A stretch of DNA of 64,000 nucleotides, from assembly GCA_964534125.1 (NCBI GenBank), contig CAZHOJ010000001.1:124001-188000 (forward strand), written 5' to 3'. The notes below the pieces were generated by a model, which was not told the origin of the DNA, did not search any database, and was given only the letters and a program-made list of their open reading frames with translations. Every line of letters begins with the position of its first letter. Within the stretch, counting starts at the first letter, position 1. The translations under genes were made by a program, and so were the position numbers. The stretch comes from 2-02-FULL-55-14 sp964534125 (GTDB taxonomy: Bacteria > Bacteroidota > Ignavibacteria > UBA10030). Below are positions 1 through 7,680 of the stretch, one piece after another.

Positions 1-426
1 GGAAGCAGCGAACAGGACCGCAAAGGAGACCGTGTACGTCGTGATGGAAGCGAGGCGGCGGAGATTTCTGGGAGAGATGAGATGCATGCTCCACAGAAAT
101 CCGAGGAAGGGTACGATGATGGACGCGTAGCCGATCGTGGAGTTGATCCACCAGTTGGAAAGGATCGCTCCCAGAAGGCCGAGCCAGTTCTTCGTCGTCG
201 CGGCCTTGGCGGCGACCGCCTCATCGTTCGTGAAGACGCGCCACAGATCGAGAAGGCCGATCTCCCCGCTTGCCTGGTCGGACGAGGTGTATGAGACGAG
301 GCTCAACAGGAGCATCAAAGACACGACGACGCCGGCAAATCCGAGCATCTGCCGCCGTTTTTCGGGCGGGAAGGAACCCATGCCCCCCGCCGTGGTCTGT
401 GATGCACGCCGGAGGAGCTCAGCCAT
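1..426 (-). CDS. ftsK: DNA translocase FtsK, N-terminal part (cut by window edge)
   Basis: Reading frame from ATG at 426 runs open to base 1, giving 142 residues with no stop, so the gene continues outside the window. The visible part has a short cytoplasmic lead, a hydrophobic segment around residues 28-45 ending in LVSYTSSDQ, and then a loop with NWLGLLGAILSNWW followed by further membrane segments. This matches the 4TM N-terminal domain of FtsK, which anchors the chromosome-dimer-resolving DNA pump at the division septum. The start overlaps the end of comB by 8 bp, so the two are probably translationally coupled. The motor domain is not visible, so the name rests on the membrane domain only. 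Confidence 0.75.
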   Translation of the reverse strand, partial: MAELLRRASQTTAGGMGSFPPEKRRQMLGFAGVVVSLMLLLSLVSYTSSDQASGEIGLLDLWRVFTNDEAVAAKAATTKNWLGLLGAILSNWWINSTIGYASIIVPFLGFLWSMHLISPRNLRRLASITTYTVSFAVLFAAS

Positions 427-1198
427 CGTTGGAGCCTTCGTCAGGGGCCGCCGGTGGATGTACTCCGGCGAACTTTTTGATCACGGTCCCCACCTGTATC
501 GGGAGAACATCGAATGCGTCGATCGTACTGCAGAGCTTGAGGTCGCTGCCGAAGCCGATCTCGGCGAGGTACGCTCCGTGATCGCAGGTCCGCAGCAGTT
601 TCGGAATGGAGCGTGCGTTGGCCTTATAGAGTGCCAGCGCCGCCGCAGACGAGTCTGTCAGCGAGACCTCGAGCTCGGACCGTTTCATCAACTGGTTGAT
701 GATCATGCCCGCACAGACGGAATCCTCCATGCTGAAGCTTCGTACACCGTTCCACTTCCCGGCACAGAGCAGCAGAAAATCCTTCGATTCCTTGGCGATG
801 TACGAGACGACCGTCGTGAGGTTCGCGAAGCCGCCAACGATCAGCCGGCGCGCATACCGGCTCTTGGCCATGGCGACAGACCCGTTCGTCGTGCAGAAGA
901 TGATCGATTTCCCGCTTACCGTGGCGGGATCGTACTCCGCAGGCGAATTGCCGAGGTTGAAGCCCTCTATCCTGCGGCCATTCCGCTCGCCACCACGGAG
1001 GGTGACCTCCCCAAAGAGGCTCCCGGAGATCTTCACCGCCGATTCGATGGACGCGACCGGTATGATCTCCCGCGCACCGTTGGCGAGGGCGGTCACGATG
1101 GTCGTGCTCGCCCGAAGCACGTCGATGACGACAACGTTGCGATCGCGCAACTGGATGTCGTCAAGCGGCGCGGCGGAAAATGCGACGTCTATGTTCAT
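419..1198 (-). CDS. comB: 2-phosphosulfolactate phosphatase (ComB family)
   Basis: A 259-residue protein with the family's conserved stretches: VVVIDVLRASTTIVTAL near residue 22, a GGERNGRRIEGFNLGNSP region near residue 70 and IFCTTNGSVA near residue 100. The family dephosphorylates 2-phosphosulfolactate to sulfolactate, known from coenzyme M synthesis in methanogens. Many bacteria carry homologues whose real substrate is not settled. It sits 15 bp after gcvT and overlaps ftsK by 8 bp in a tight reverse-strand run. A GGAAGGA Shine-Dalgarno-like stretch lies a little further upstream than usual. The family assignment is strong; the in vivo reaction here is inference. Confidence 0.85.
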   Translation of the reverse strand: MNIDVAFSAAPLDDIQLRDRNVVVIDVLRASTTIVTALANGAREIIPVASIESAVKISGSLFGEVTLRGGERNGRRIEGFNLGNSPAEYDPATVSGKSIIFCTTNGSVAMAKSRYARRLIVGGFANLTTVVSYIAKESKDFLLLCAGKWNGVRSFSMEDSVCAGMIINQLMKRSELEVSLTDSSAAALALYKANARSIPKLLRTCDHGAYLAEIGFGSDLKLCSTIDAFDVLPIQVGTVIKKFAGVHPPAAPDEGSNDG

Positions 1199-1213
1199 AG
1201 CGTGTGCGATCGG

Positions 1214-2302
1214 TCAGTCCTTCCTGGAATAGAACGGCAATGGGACAACGGTCGCCTGCACAGAGCGTCCCCGGATGTCGACATCGACCGAAGAACCGGG
1301 CGCGCTGAGGTCCGGTGTGACATAGCCGAGTGCAATGGACGCTTCGAGCGAGGGTGAGAACGATCCGCTCGTCACCTTCCCGATGCTTGCCCCTTCTTTC
1401 GAAATGACGTATCCCGTCCGGGCGATGTTCCTGCCGGGAAGGGAGAGCCCGACCAGCCGCTGCCGCACACCTTTTTCCTTCTCATCCGCGAGGACAAGAC
1501 GGCCGATGAAGTCACCTTTCGAAAGCTTTGTGATCCACCCCAGCCCGGCCTGCAGGGGCGTCGTCGATTCATCGATGTCCTGCCCATAGAGGCAGAAGCC
1601 CATCTCGAGCCGGAGCGTATCACGCGCTCCCAGTCCGATGGGAACGATGCCATGGGGCTTTCCGGACCCGAAAATGGCATTCCAGATGTCGTCTGCCGTC
1701 TCAGCGGCGTTCTCAAAATACAGCTCAAATCCCGGCTCGCCCGTGTATCCTGTGCGTGAGATGATCGCATCGTGGCCGGCGATGGTTCCCCGCGAGAAGC
1801 GATAGTACTGCATCTCGTCCAGCTTCGTCTCCGTCAGCCGCTGCAGTGTGTCGACAGCACGGGGCCCCTGCACGGCGAGAAGCGAGACGGTATCGCTGAT
1901 GTCCCGGATCTCCACGTCAGCCGGACGATGAGACTCCAGCCACGAAAGGTCCTTCTGGATGTTCGACGCATTCACGACGAGCAGGTACCGGTCCGCACAA
2001 TGGTACACGAGAAGATCATCGACGATGCCACCCGTCTGGGTACACATCGCAGAATACTGCACCTTCCCCTCGGTGAGCTTTGTGACGTCATTGACGGTCA
2101 TCCGCTGCAGAAATGCCTGTGCACCCGGGCCGCGTACCTCGATCTCCCCCATATGCGAGACGTCGAAGACGCCGACCCCTGTGCGCACCGCCCGATGTTC
2201 CTCGATGATGCCGGTGTACTGGACCGGCATATCGAATCCGCCGAAGGGCACTAACTTCGCCCCCAGCGCCACATGCAGATGATGGAACGCTGTCCTTTTC
2301 AT
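1214..2302 (-). CDS. gcvT: glycine cleavage system T protein (aminomethyltransferase)
   Basis: A 362-residue protein of normal length for GcvT, which moves the aminomethyl carbon from lipoylated GcvH to tetrahydrofolate and releases ammonia. Recognisable features are FGGFDMPVQYTGIIEEHRAV at the N terminus, VFDVSHMGEIEVRGPGA, and the folate-domain stretch ISRTGYTGEPGFELYF in the middle. It begins 5 bp after the transaldolase stop, so the two are surely cotranscribed. The other cleavage-system gene seen, gcvH, is about 60 kb away beside accC; gcvP is not in the window. Confidence 0.95.
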   Translation of the reverse strand: MKRTAFHHLHVALGAKLVPFGGFDMPVQYTGIIEEHRAVRTGVGVFDVSHMGEIEVRGPGAQAFLQRMTVNDVTKLTEGKVQYSAMCTQTGGIVDDLLVYHCADRYLLVVNASNIQKDLSWLESHRPADVEIRDISDTVSLLAVQGPRAVDTLQRLTETKLDEMQYYRFSRGTIAGHDAIISRTGYTGEPGFELYFENAAETADDIWNAIFGSGKPHGIVPIGLGARDTLRLEMGFCLYGQDIDESTTPLQAGLGWITKLSKGDFIGRLVLADEKEKGVRQRLVGLSLPGRNIARTGYVISKEGASIGKVTSGSFSPSLEASIALGYVTPDLSAPGSSVDVDIRGRSVQATVVPLPFYSRKD

Positions 2303-2307
2303 TGCGG

Positions 2308-2952
2308 TCAGGATTGCACCTTCTTCCAGTCGGAGAGAAACTTCTCCAGGCCGAGGGTCGTGAGCGGATGGTTGGCCAGCTGGTCGATCACCTTGAACGG
2401 CATCGTGATGACGTCCGCGCCAAGCAGCGCCGCTTCGACCACATGAACAGGATGACGGACGCTCGCGACGAGTACCTGTGTTTTGTAATCATAGTTCCGG
2501 TAGATCTGGACGATCTGCTGGATGAGGTCCATGCCCGTGTGGCTGATATCGTCAAGACGCCCGATGAAGGGGCTGATGTAGGTCGCCCCCGCCTTGGCGG
2601 CCAGGAGCGCCTGCGTCGGCGAGAAACAGAGCGTCACGTTCGTCTTGATCCCCTCCTGCGAGAAGGTCTTCACGGCCTTCAGCCCGTCCGTAATGAGCGG
2701 CACCTTGATGACGATGTTCGTGTGTATCTTCGCGAGCTCCCGCCCTTCGGAAAGAATACCGGCCGTATCGGTGGAGATGACCTCCGCACTGATGGGCCCG
2801 TCGACGATGGAGCAGATCTCCTCCAGGAGCTGACGGAAATCCTTCTTCTCCTTCGCCACGAGACTGGGGTTCGTCGTCACGCCATCCAGAACGCCAAGCG
2901 CTGCAGCCTCCCGGATCTCATCAACATTTGCCGTATCGATAAAGAACTTCAT
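2308..2952 (-). CDS. tal: transaldolase, small TalC/fructose-6-phosphate aldolase type
   Basis: A longer open frame exists, but the family starts exactly at the ATG at 2952 (MKFFIDTANVDEIREAA), preceded by a GGGAG ribosome-binding site. The result is 214 residues, the usual length of the short transaldolase family. Visible motifs are GVTTNPSLVAKE near residue 26, the catalytic-lysine strand NIVIKVPLI, and the C-terminal GADVITMPFKVIDQLANHPLT. The enzyme transfers dihydroxyacetone units in the non-oxidative pentose phosphate pathway; some members act as fructose-6-phosphate aldolases, and sequence alone does not settle which. It lies between rng and gcvT. Confidence 0.92.
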   Translation of the reverse strand: MKFFIDTANVDEIREAAALGVLDGVTTNPSLVAKEKKDFRQLLEEICSIVDGPISAEVISTDTAGILSEGRELAKIHTNIVIKVPLITDGLKAVKTFSQEGIKTNVTLCFSPTQALLAAKAGATYISPFIGRLDDISHTGMDLIQQIVQIYRNYDYKTQVLVASVRHPVHVVEAALLGADVITMPFKVIDQLANHPLTTLGLEKFLSDWKKVQS

Positions 2953-2966
2953 GGTCGCAACTCCCT

Positions 2967-4601
2967 CTAGCTTGTAAACTGGTCCGTGATGTCCTTCTTG
3001 TCGCGCGGTGAGATGAAGATGTAGTCGTCCGCTGCGATGTTCTCGTCGGGAACGACGCGGACCTTGACGAAGAGCTTCAGCTGGATGCGCACCATGCGGC
3101 TTATCGTTCCATGCGTTAGCTGCTCGGCGATGGAAGGATTCACGCGCAGTTCGACCTTCCAGCCCTTCCGTGCCGATGCAAAGCGCCGGATCCACCGTTC
3201 GATCTCGTTGATGGTAGCGCCCTTGGACTGAACGAAGCCCGATCCGCCGCACGTCGGACACGGTTCGCTGAAGCTCAGCAGAACGGTCTCCCTGATGCGC
3301 TGCCGCGTCAGCTGCACGAGCCCGAACTCCGTCATCGGAAGGACGGTCACCTTCGCACGATCGCGGCGAAGCTCCTTCTTCATCTCATCGTACACCTTCT
3401 TCCGGTTCTTGTCCTCATCCAGGTCGATGAAATCGACCACGACGAGCCCCCCGATGTCCCGCAGCCGCAGCTGCCGGGCGATCTCGCGGGCCGCTTCGAG
3501 GTCCGTCTTCAGCGAGTTCAGCTCCTGCTCACGTTTGGCGGCATAGCGTCCGCTGTTGACATCGATGACGGTCATGGCCTCCGTCCGCTCGATGTAAAGG
3601 TACCCGCCGCTCTTGAGCCAGATCTTCTTGCTGAAGAGGTTCTGAAAGTCCTTTTCAATGCCGAAGGCATCGAACACGGGAGCCTTCTGTTTGTAGAGCT
3701 CGATGCGGTCCGACATGGTCGGGGACGAGGCCTCGACGTACGCCTTGATCTCCTTGTAGAGCTTCTTGTCGTCCGTGACGATCTTCTCGACCGTGTCCTG
3801 GAACAGGTCGCGGATGACGCTGGACGTGGTGTCCATATCCTTGTAGATGAGCGCGGGGGCTGTCACGTTCTTGACCGACCGCTCGATATCATGCCAGTGG
3901 GAAACGAGCTGCTCCAGGTCCTGCTTGAGCATCTCGTCCGTCTTCCCCTCAGCCACGGTCCGTATGATGGCGCCAAAACCCTTCGGAAGGAATCCGCGGA
4001 CGACCTTCTTCAACCGGCGCCGTTCCTTGAAATTGTTCAGCTTCTTGGAGGCCCCGACCTTGCCATCGAACGGAATGAGCACAAGGAACCGACCCGGGAG
4101 CGATATCTCGGAGCGGACCCGCACACCCTTCTTCCCCTGGGGCTCCTTGGTCACCTGAACAAGGATATCCTGCCCCTTCTGAAGATTGACCTCCTGCGCC
4201 CGTCGGTCGCCCCGGCCATTCCGTCCACGACCTTCCTGGTCCTGACCAGCGACCTCTCCCTGTCCTTTCTCCTTCTGCTGCCCCTGAGCTCGCTGTGCCT
4301 GGGCCGGCGGAGCTCCGTTCCCCTCCTCCTCACCCCCCTCGTCGTCGTCGTCGAACATCGCATTGTAGGCCTCCACCGTTCCGATATCCGAGAAATGGAG
4401 GAAGGCGTCCTGCTCGAGTCCGATGTCGACGAACGCCGCACGAATGCCGTGCATCACCTTGGCAACTTTGCCCAGGTAGATGTCGCCGACGTTGCGCTCT
4501 TTTTCGGGGGTCTTGACGAAAAGCTCAGCGAGCTTGCCATCCTCGAGGATGGCAATACGGTGCTCACTGGCGGTTGAATTGATGATGATCTCTTTGCGCA
4601 T
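2967..4601 (-). CDS. rng: ribonuclease G/E family endoribonuclease
   Basis: A 544-residue protein started at the ATG at 4601 (MRKEIIINSTASEHRIAILE), which fits the family better than the in-frame ATG nine codons upstream. The N-terminal S1 domain (GDIYLGKVAKVMHGIRAAFVD) is interrupted around residues 85-145 by an acidic and then Gln/Gly/Arg-rich low-complexity stretch. The catalytic domain follows with GGYLYIERTEAMTVIDVNSG, the DNase I-like metal site VVVDFIDLDEDKNRKKV, and the zinc-link CPTCGGSG. The family cleaves single-stranded, 5'-monophosphorylated RNA in rRNA maturation and mRNA decay. There is no long RNase E scaffold tail, so RNase G is the better name. Confidence 0.93.
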   Translation of the reverse strand: MRKEIIINSTASEHRIAILEDGKLAELFVKTPEKERNVGDIYLGKVAKVMHGIRAAFVDIGLEQDAFLHFSDIGTVEAYNAMFDDDDEGGEEEGNGAPPAQAQRAQGQQKEKGQGEVAGQDQEGRGRNGRGDRRAQEVNLQKGQDILVQVTKEPQGKKGVRVRSEISLPGRFLVLIPFDGKVGASKKLNNFKERRRLKKVVRGFLPKGFGAIIRTVAEGKTDEMLKQDLEQLVSHWHDIERSVKNVTAPALIYKDMDTTSSVIRDLFQDTVEKIVTDDKKLYKEIKAYVEASSPTMSDRIELYKQKAPVFDAFGIEKDFQNLFSKKIWLKSGGYLYIERTEAMTVIDVNSGRYAAKREQELNSLKTDLEAAREIARQLRLRDIGGLVVVDFIDLDEDKNRKKVYDEMKKELRRDRAKVTVLPMTEFGLVQLTRQRIRETVLLSFSEPCPTCGGSGFVQSKGATINEIERWIRRFASARKGWKVELRVNPSIAEQLTHGTISRMVRIQLKLFVKVRVVPDENIAADDYIFISPRDKKDITDQFTS

Positions 4602-4899
4602 AATGGCTGTCCGTCCACAAGCATCCACGGATCTTCGAGGGGTACGATGAGGACCAGTGAACCGGCGGAGCCATTCCTGCGACGATGTGAGATCGGCGGG
4701 AATAAGACACTTGGGGGTGATCAGCTCCGATGTTCGCTGGCATACGCCGAGGCCCGGATCGTGTACGGGTGCGGACTATGTTGAGAGTGGATGAAAGATG
4801 CCCGTCGGGTCCATTCATAGACGCCCGGGGCAGAAAAGCCGCTGCCAGCCGGCCGAGAGCAGGCAGGATGCGGCGAAATGCGAGCACAAACAAAAAGAG
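4602..4899. other. intergenic stretch upstream of rng, nothing further seen
   Basis: About 300 bp separate the rng start from the SRP RNA tail. It should hold the rng promoter, but I could not pick out convincing -35 and -10 boxes. Short open frames here are not supported by ribosome-binding sites or recognisable protein sequence. Confidence 0.5.
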
Positions 4900-4992
4900 G
4901 CCAAGCTCCCCTGCGTCACTCAGGACAATTTGCCGACCGTTGCTTCCTTCCGGACCTGGCGGGGTTAGGCAACGACCAGTTGCGCAGGACTT
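4900..4992 (-). ncRNA. ffs: signal recognition particle RNA, small bacterial (4.5S) type
   Basis: On the reverse strand the sequence contains the SRP RNA apical hairpin with CCAGGTCCGGAAGGAAGC, including the asymmetric and symmetric internal loops that bind Ffh and the GGAA tetraloop. The distal strands close the molecule: CCTGCG near the 5' end pairs with CGCAGG near the 3' end. It is followed by GAGCTTGGCCTC and a run of five T (about 4892-4896), compatible with a terminator. The RNA guides ribosomes making membrane proteins to the FtsY receptor. Ends are estimated to within about 8 bases. It lies just downstream of a tRNA-derived repeat array on the same strand. Confidence 0.93.
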
Positions 4993-5034
4993 GACCTCAG
5001 ATAACACTAAACTTGTCGACCTTTCTCGATGCAG

Positions 5035-5493
5035 TGGAGCTGATCGGGATCGTTCTTTGCGCTGTCACGGGACGGAAACCGACGACCTCGGATCAACGCC
5101 AGCTATCGCGGCTCCAGGGCGGCTGAACCACCTGCGCCCTTCGTTCTGCATCCGGTTATGGATGAGTGATACCAATTGTGGAGCTGATCGGGATCGTCCG
5201 TCGCGCGACCGCGGGACGGAAACCGACGACCTCAAATCAACGCCGACTATCGTTGTTCCGCGGCAGCTACACCACCTGCCGCCATTCTTTCCGCATCTGC
5301 TTGCGGTTCAGTGATAGCTTTCGTGGAGCTGATCGGGATCGTCCGTCGCGCGACCGCGCGACGAGATCTCGTCCCGCTCCGCGGGACGGAAACCGACGAC
5401 CTCGAATCAACGCCGACTATCGTGGTTCCGCGGCAGCTACACCACCTGCCGCCATTCTTTCCACATCTGTTTGCGGTCCAGTGATAGCTTTCG
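5035..5493 (-). repeat. three tandem repeats carrying the 3' end of tRNA-Ala
   Basis: Directly after the tRNA-Ala gene, its last 19-20 bases (CGATCCCGATCAGCTCCA plus flank) recur three times on the same strand, with discriminator positions at 5324, 5179 and 5035; the spacings are 170, 145 and 144 bp. Each unit also keeps the GAGGTCGTCGGTT part of the tRNA (variable loop and T-stem), but the T-loop is split by an insert of 24 bases or more that is itself an inverted repeat (TCCGTC...GACGGA) in the two upstream units. The unit nearest the tRNA has an additional insertion containing the palindrome GACGAGATCTCGTC. A second hairpin (GCGGCAG...CTGCCGC, 9-base loop) sits mid-unit. The layout resembles the E. 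coli tyrT repeats that make rtT RNA; function here is unknown. Confidence 0.9.
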
Positions 5494-5566
5494 TGGAGCT
5501 GATCGGGATCGAACCGACGACCTCTTCGTTGCGAACGAAGCGCTCTCCCAACTGAGCTACAGCCCC
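5494..5566 (-). tRNA. tRNA-Ala (anticodon CGC)
   Basis: The reverse strand folds as a complete cloverleaf of 73 bases without an encoded CCA. The acceptor stem GGGGCTG pairs with CAGCTCC and includes the G3-U70 wobble pair that defines alanine tRNAs; the discriminator base is A. The D-arm is GCTC...GAGC, the anticodon stem is CTTCG/CGAAG with loop TTCGCAA giving anticodon CGC, and the T-arm is GTCGG TTCGATC CCGAT. It starts the transcription direction that leads through the tRNA-tail repeats to the SRP RNA. Confidence 0.96.
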
Positions 5567-5770
5567 TTCACACACATGTGTGGCGGTCCGGGGACGGATG
5601 ATCTGCCGGTGTTCCGGCTCCCGAAGAGGCTCGAATGCAGCGCTCTCCGGCAATCACTTCACATCTGACATGAAATGTAAGAAACAACCCTCTCACATAC
5701 AACCGGTTGCTTCCACCCCGAATATTGCCCACCTTAGTCCCCCACTCCTCATCGTCACGAAAGCCCCCGC

Positions 5771-6559
5771 ATGTCAGAAGATATCGGACACGCATTCCAG
5801 GACTACAGGCACATCATCCGGAAGCTCCGGAAGGACTGCCCCTGGGACCGCGAACAGACGCATGCCTCCCTCCGGAACCATCTCCTCGAGGAGGCGTATG
5901 AAGCCGCTGAAGCGATCGACACGGGCGACCTGTCTCACCTGAGGGACGAATTGGGCGACCTGCTCCTTCACATCGTCCTCCATGCCACCATCGCCGAGGA
6001 ATCCGGGACCTTCTCGCTCGAAGATGTCATCAGCCGGAATCAGGAAAAGCTCATCAGGCGCCATCCTCACGTGTTCGGCAATGAGACATTCGCGACACAG
6101 GAAGAGGTGAAGAAGAACTGGGAGCGCACAAAGCTGAAGGAAGGCCGGTCCTCGGTGGTCGACGGTCTCCCTCATGCTCTTCCTGCGCTCATCCGCGCCA
6201 CGCGCCTCCAGGACAAGGTCTCAAAGGTCGGTTTTGACTGGGACAACAGGGACGATGTCTGGAAGAAGGTCGAAGAGGAGAGCTCTGAACTCCGCGAGGC
6301 CATCTCGAACGGGGAGCAGGAGCGCATCGAGCATGAGTTCGGAGATCTGCTCTTCGCCATCGTGAATTACGGGCGCTTCATTCACGCACACCCGGAGGAT
6401 GCCCTGCGCATCGCTACCCTGCGGTTCGAACAGCGGTTCCGGAGGGTCGAACAGCTTCTCGCTGATCGGGGTAAGCGACCCGAAGAGGTCAGCCTTGCGG
6501 ACATGGATGAACTGTGGGAACAGGCGAAGAGGGAGCAGGGGAATCCGGGCGGGTCCTAG
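5771..6559 (+). CDS. mazG: nucleoside triphosphate pyrophosphohydrolase MazG
   Basis: A 262-residue protein with two tandem MazG folds, as in full-length MazG. The first holds the metal-binding set in LLEEAYEAAEAI and LRDELGDLLLHIVLHA (residues about 35-70); the second repeats it with VEEESSELREAI and EHEFGDLLFAIVN (about 165-205). The N-terminal CPWDREQTHASL is typical. The enzyme hydrolyses non-canonical and other NTPs to NMP and pyrophosphate, and in some bacteria lowers ppGpp. It converges on phoH: both stop codons lie in the shared palindrome CTAG at 6556-6559, so the two genes overlap by 4 bp. Confidence 0.95.
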   Translation: MSEDIGHAFQDYRHIIRKLRKDCPWDREQTHASLRNHLLEEAYEAAEAIDTGDLSHLRDELGDLLLHIVLHATIAEESGTFSLEDVISRNQEKLIRRHPHVFGNETFATQEEVKKNWERTKLKEGRSSVVDGLPHALPALIRATRLQDKVSKVGFDWDNRDDVWKKVEEESSELREAISNGEQERIEHEFGDLLFAIVNYGRFIHAHPEDALRIATLRFEQRFRRVEQLLADRGKRPEEVSLADMDELWEQAKREQGNPGGS

Positions 6560-7563
6560 GCCTGCGGCGCCTCGGGCGGATGGGCGCCGTTGCCGTTCGA
6601 AGTATTGAACCGCTCATATGCGTCGATGATCTCCTTCACCAGCCGGTGCCGCACCACATCGTTCCGGTCGAGGTAGACGAACGAGACACCCTGTACACCC
6701 TTCAACACCTCCTGGATCTGCACCAACCCTGAGACCGTTTTCGCCGGCAGGTCGATCTGCGTCGTATCCCCCGTGATGATGGCCCTCGAATGCGTACCGA
6801 GCCTCGTCAGGAACATCTTCATCTGGCCTGATGTGGCGTTCTGTGCTTCGTCGAGAATGACGAACGCATTATGGAGAGTGCGGCCACGCATGTACGCCAG
6901 CGGCACGATCTCGATGATACGCTTCTCGATGTAGCTCCTCAGCTTCTCCGCGGTCAGCATGTCGTCGAGCGCGTCATAGAGCGGACGGAGATACGGATCG
7001 ACCTTTTCCCGGAAATCTCCTGGCAGGAATCCCAGGTTCTCGCCGGCCTCCACCGCCGGCCGCGCAAGCACGATCTTCGTCACATCCCGGTTCTTGAGCG
7101 CAGCCACCGCGACCGCGACGGCAAGGTACGTCTTTCCTGTACCCGCAGGGCCGATGGAGAACACGATATCGCTCTTCTGGACCTGCTGAAGGTACGCGCG
7201 CTGACCCGGCGTCCGTGCCTTGATGATTCCCGTCTTCGTATAGAGAACGGCGAACTCCGCGTCCTCTGCTCGCTCCGCCCCTGTGCTCTCCACTGGTCCC
7301 GATCCGTTGACGGCCACGAGGTCGATCACCGTCTCGACATCGTTCGCTTCCAGACTGCCGTTCTTGTTCAGGATGAAGATGAGCTCCTTCACGATCTTCT
7401 CGATCCTCGACACATCCTCCTGCTCCCCGCGAATGGTCATTGCATCGCCACGCACAGCGATCGTCGCGTCGAAGTGCTCCGCGATGAGGTGGAGGTGTGC
7501 GTCGTTGAATCCCAGCAGATGCAGGGGATCGACACCGGTCAGCTGGATCTTCTTCTCAGTCAA
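6556..7563 (-). CDS. phoH: PhoH-family ATPase
   Basis: The longest frame begins with GTG at 7611, but that lies inside an 18-bp-stem hairpin and adds unconserved residues; TTG at 7563 (MTEKKIQLTGVDPLHLLGF) is the better start, giving 335 residues. The N-terminal 120 residues form the KH-like PhoH-L domain; then come Walker A GPAGTGKTYLA, Walker B AFVILDEAQNAT and sensor IITGDTTQIDLP. PhoH proteins are cytoplasmic ATPases tied to RNA metabolism and often sit near ybeY; ybeY is not seen here. No strong Shine-Dalgarno supports either start, so the exact N terminus is uncertain. Confidence 0.9.
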   Translation of the reverse strand: MTEKKIQLTGVDPLHLLGFNDAHLHLIAEHFDATIAVRGDAMTIRGEQEDVSRIEKIVKELIFILNKNGSLEANDVETVIDLVAVNGSGPVESTGAERAEDAEFAVLYTKTGIIKARTPGQRAYLQQVQKSDIVFSIGPAGTGKTYLAVAVAVAALKNRDVTKIVLARPAVEAGENLGFLPGDFREKVDPYLRPLYDALDDMLTAEKLRSYIEKRIIEIVPLAYMRGRTLHNAFVILDEAQNATSGQMKMFLTRLGTHSRAIITGDTTQIDLPAKTVSGLVQIQEVLKGVQGVSFVYLDRNDVVRHRLVKEIIDAYERFNTSNGNGAHPPEAPQA

Positions 7564-7593
7564 GGGAAGCCGTGTGGAGGGGTGCAGAAGCGA

Positions 7594-7632
7594 CGAACGC
7601 CCCCTGCGCACCGTGTGCGTGGGGGGCGTTCG
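7594..7632. other. very strong hairpin between the LysM gene and phoH
   Basis: An almost perfect inverted repeat: outer arms CGAACGCCCCC (7594-7604) and GGGGGCGTTCG (7622-7632) continue inward through GCGCAC/GTGCGT, leaving a three-base loop. That is about 18 paired bases with two wobbles. No T-run follows on either strand, so it is not a textbook intrinsic terminator, yet it sits where the LysM transcript would end or be processed before phoH. Confidence 0.6.
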
Positions 7633-7680
7633 GTATGGACGAATGGATCACGTGCAACTGGTCGTCGTTGCGTCGATCCG

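Noticed and set aside
2953..3261. Longer N terminus for the transaldolase
   Set aside because: The added sequence is out-of-frame rng coding sequence; the family starts exactly at MKFFIDTA with its own ribosome-binding site.
4719..4728. GATCAGCTCC, matching the tRNA-Ala acceptor end, in opposite orientation near the SRP RNA
   Set aside because: Only 10 bases match and no flanking tRNA sequence is present, so chance is enough; not counted as an attachment site.
5035..5566. CRISPR-like array
   Set aside because: The repeats are 144-170 bp apart, contain tRNA sequence, and the intervening sequence is itself repeated rather than unique; no cas genes are present.
5417..5653. 78-codon frame covering the tRNA-Ala gene
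   Set aside because: It is a translation of the tRNA and its tail repeat, a well-known artefact in annotation.
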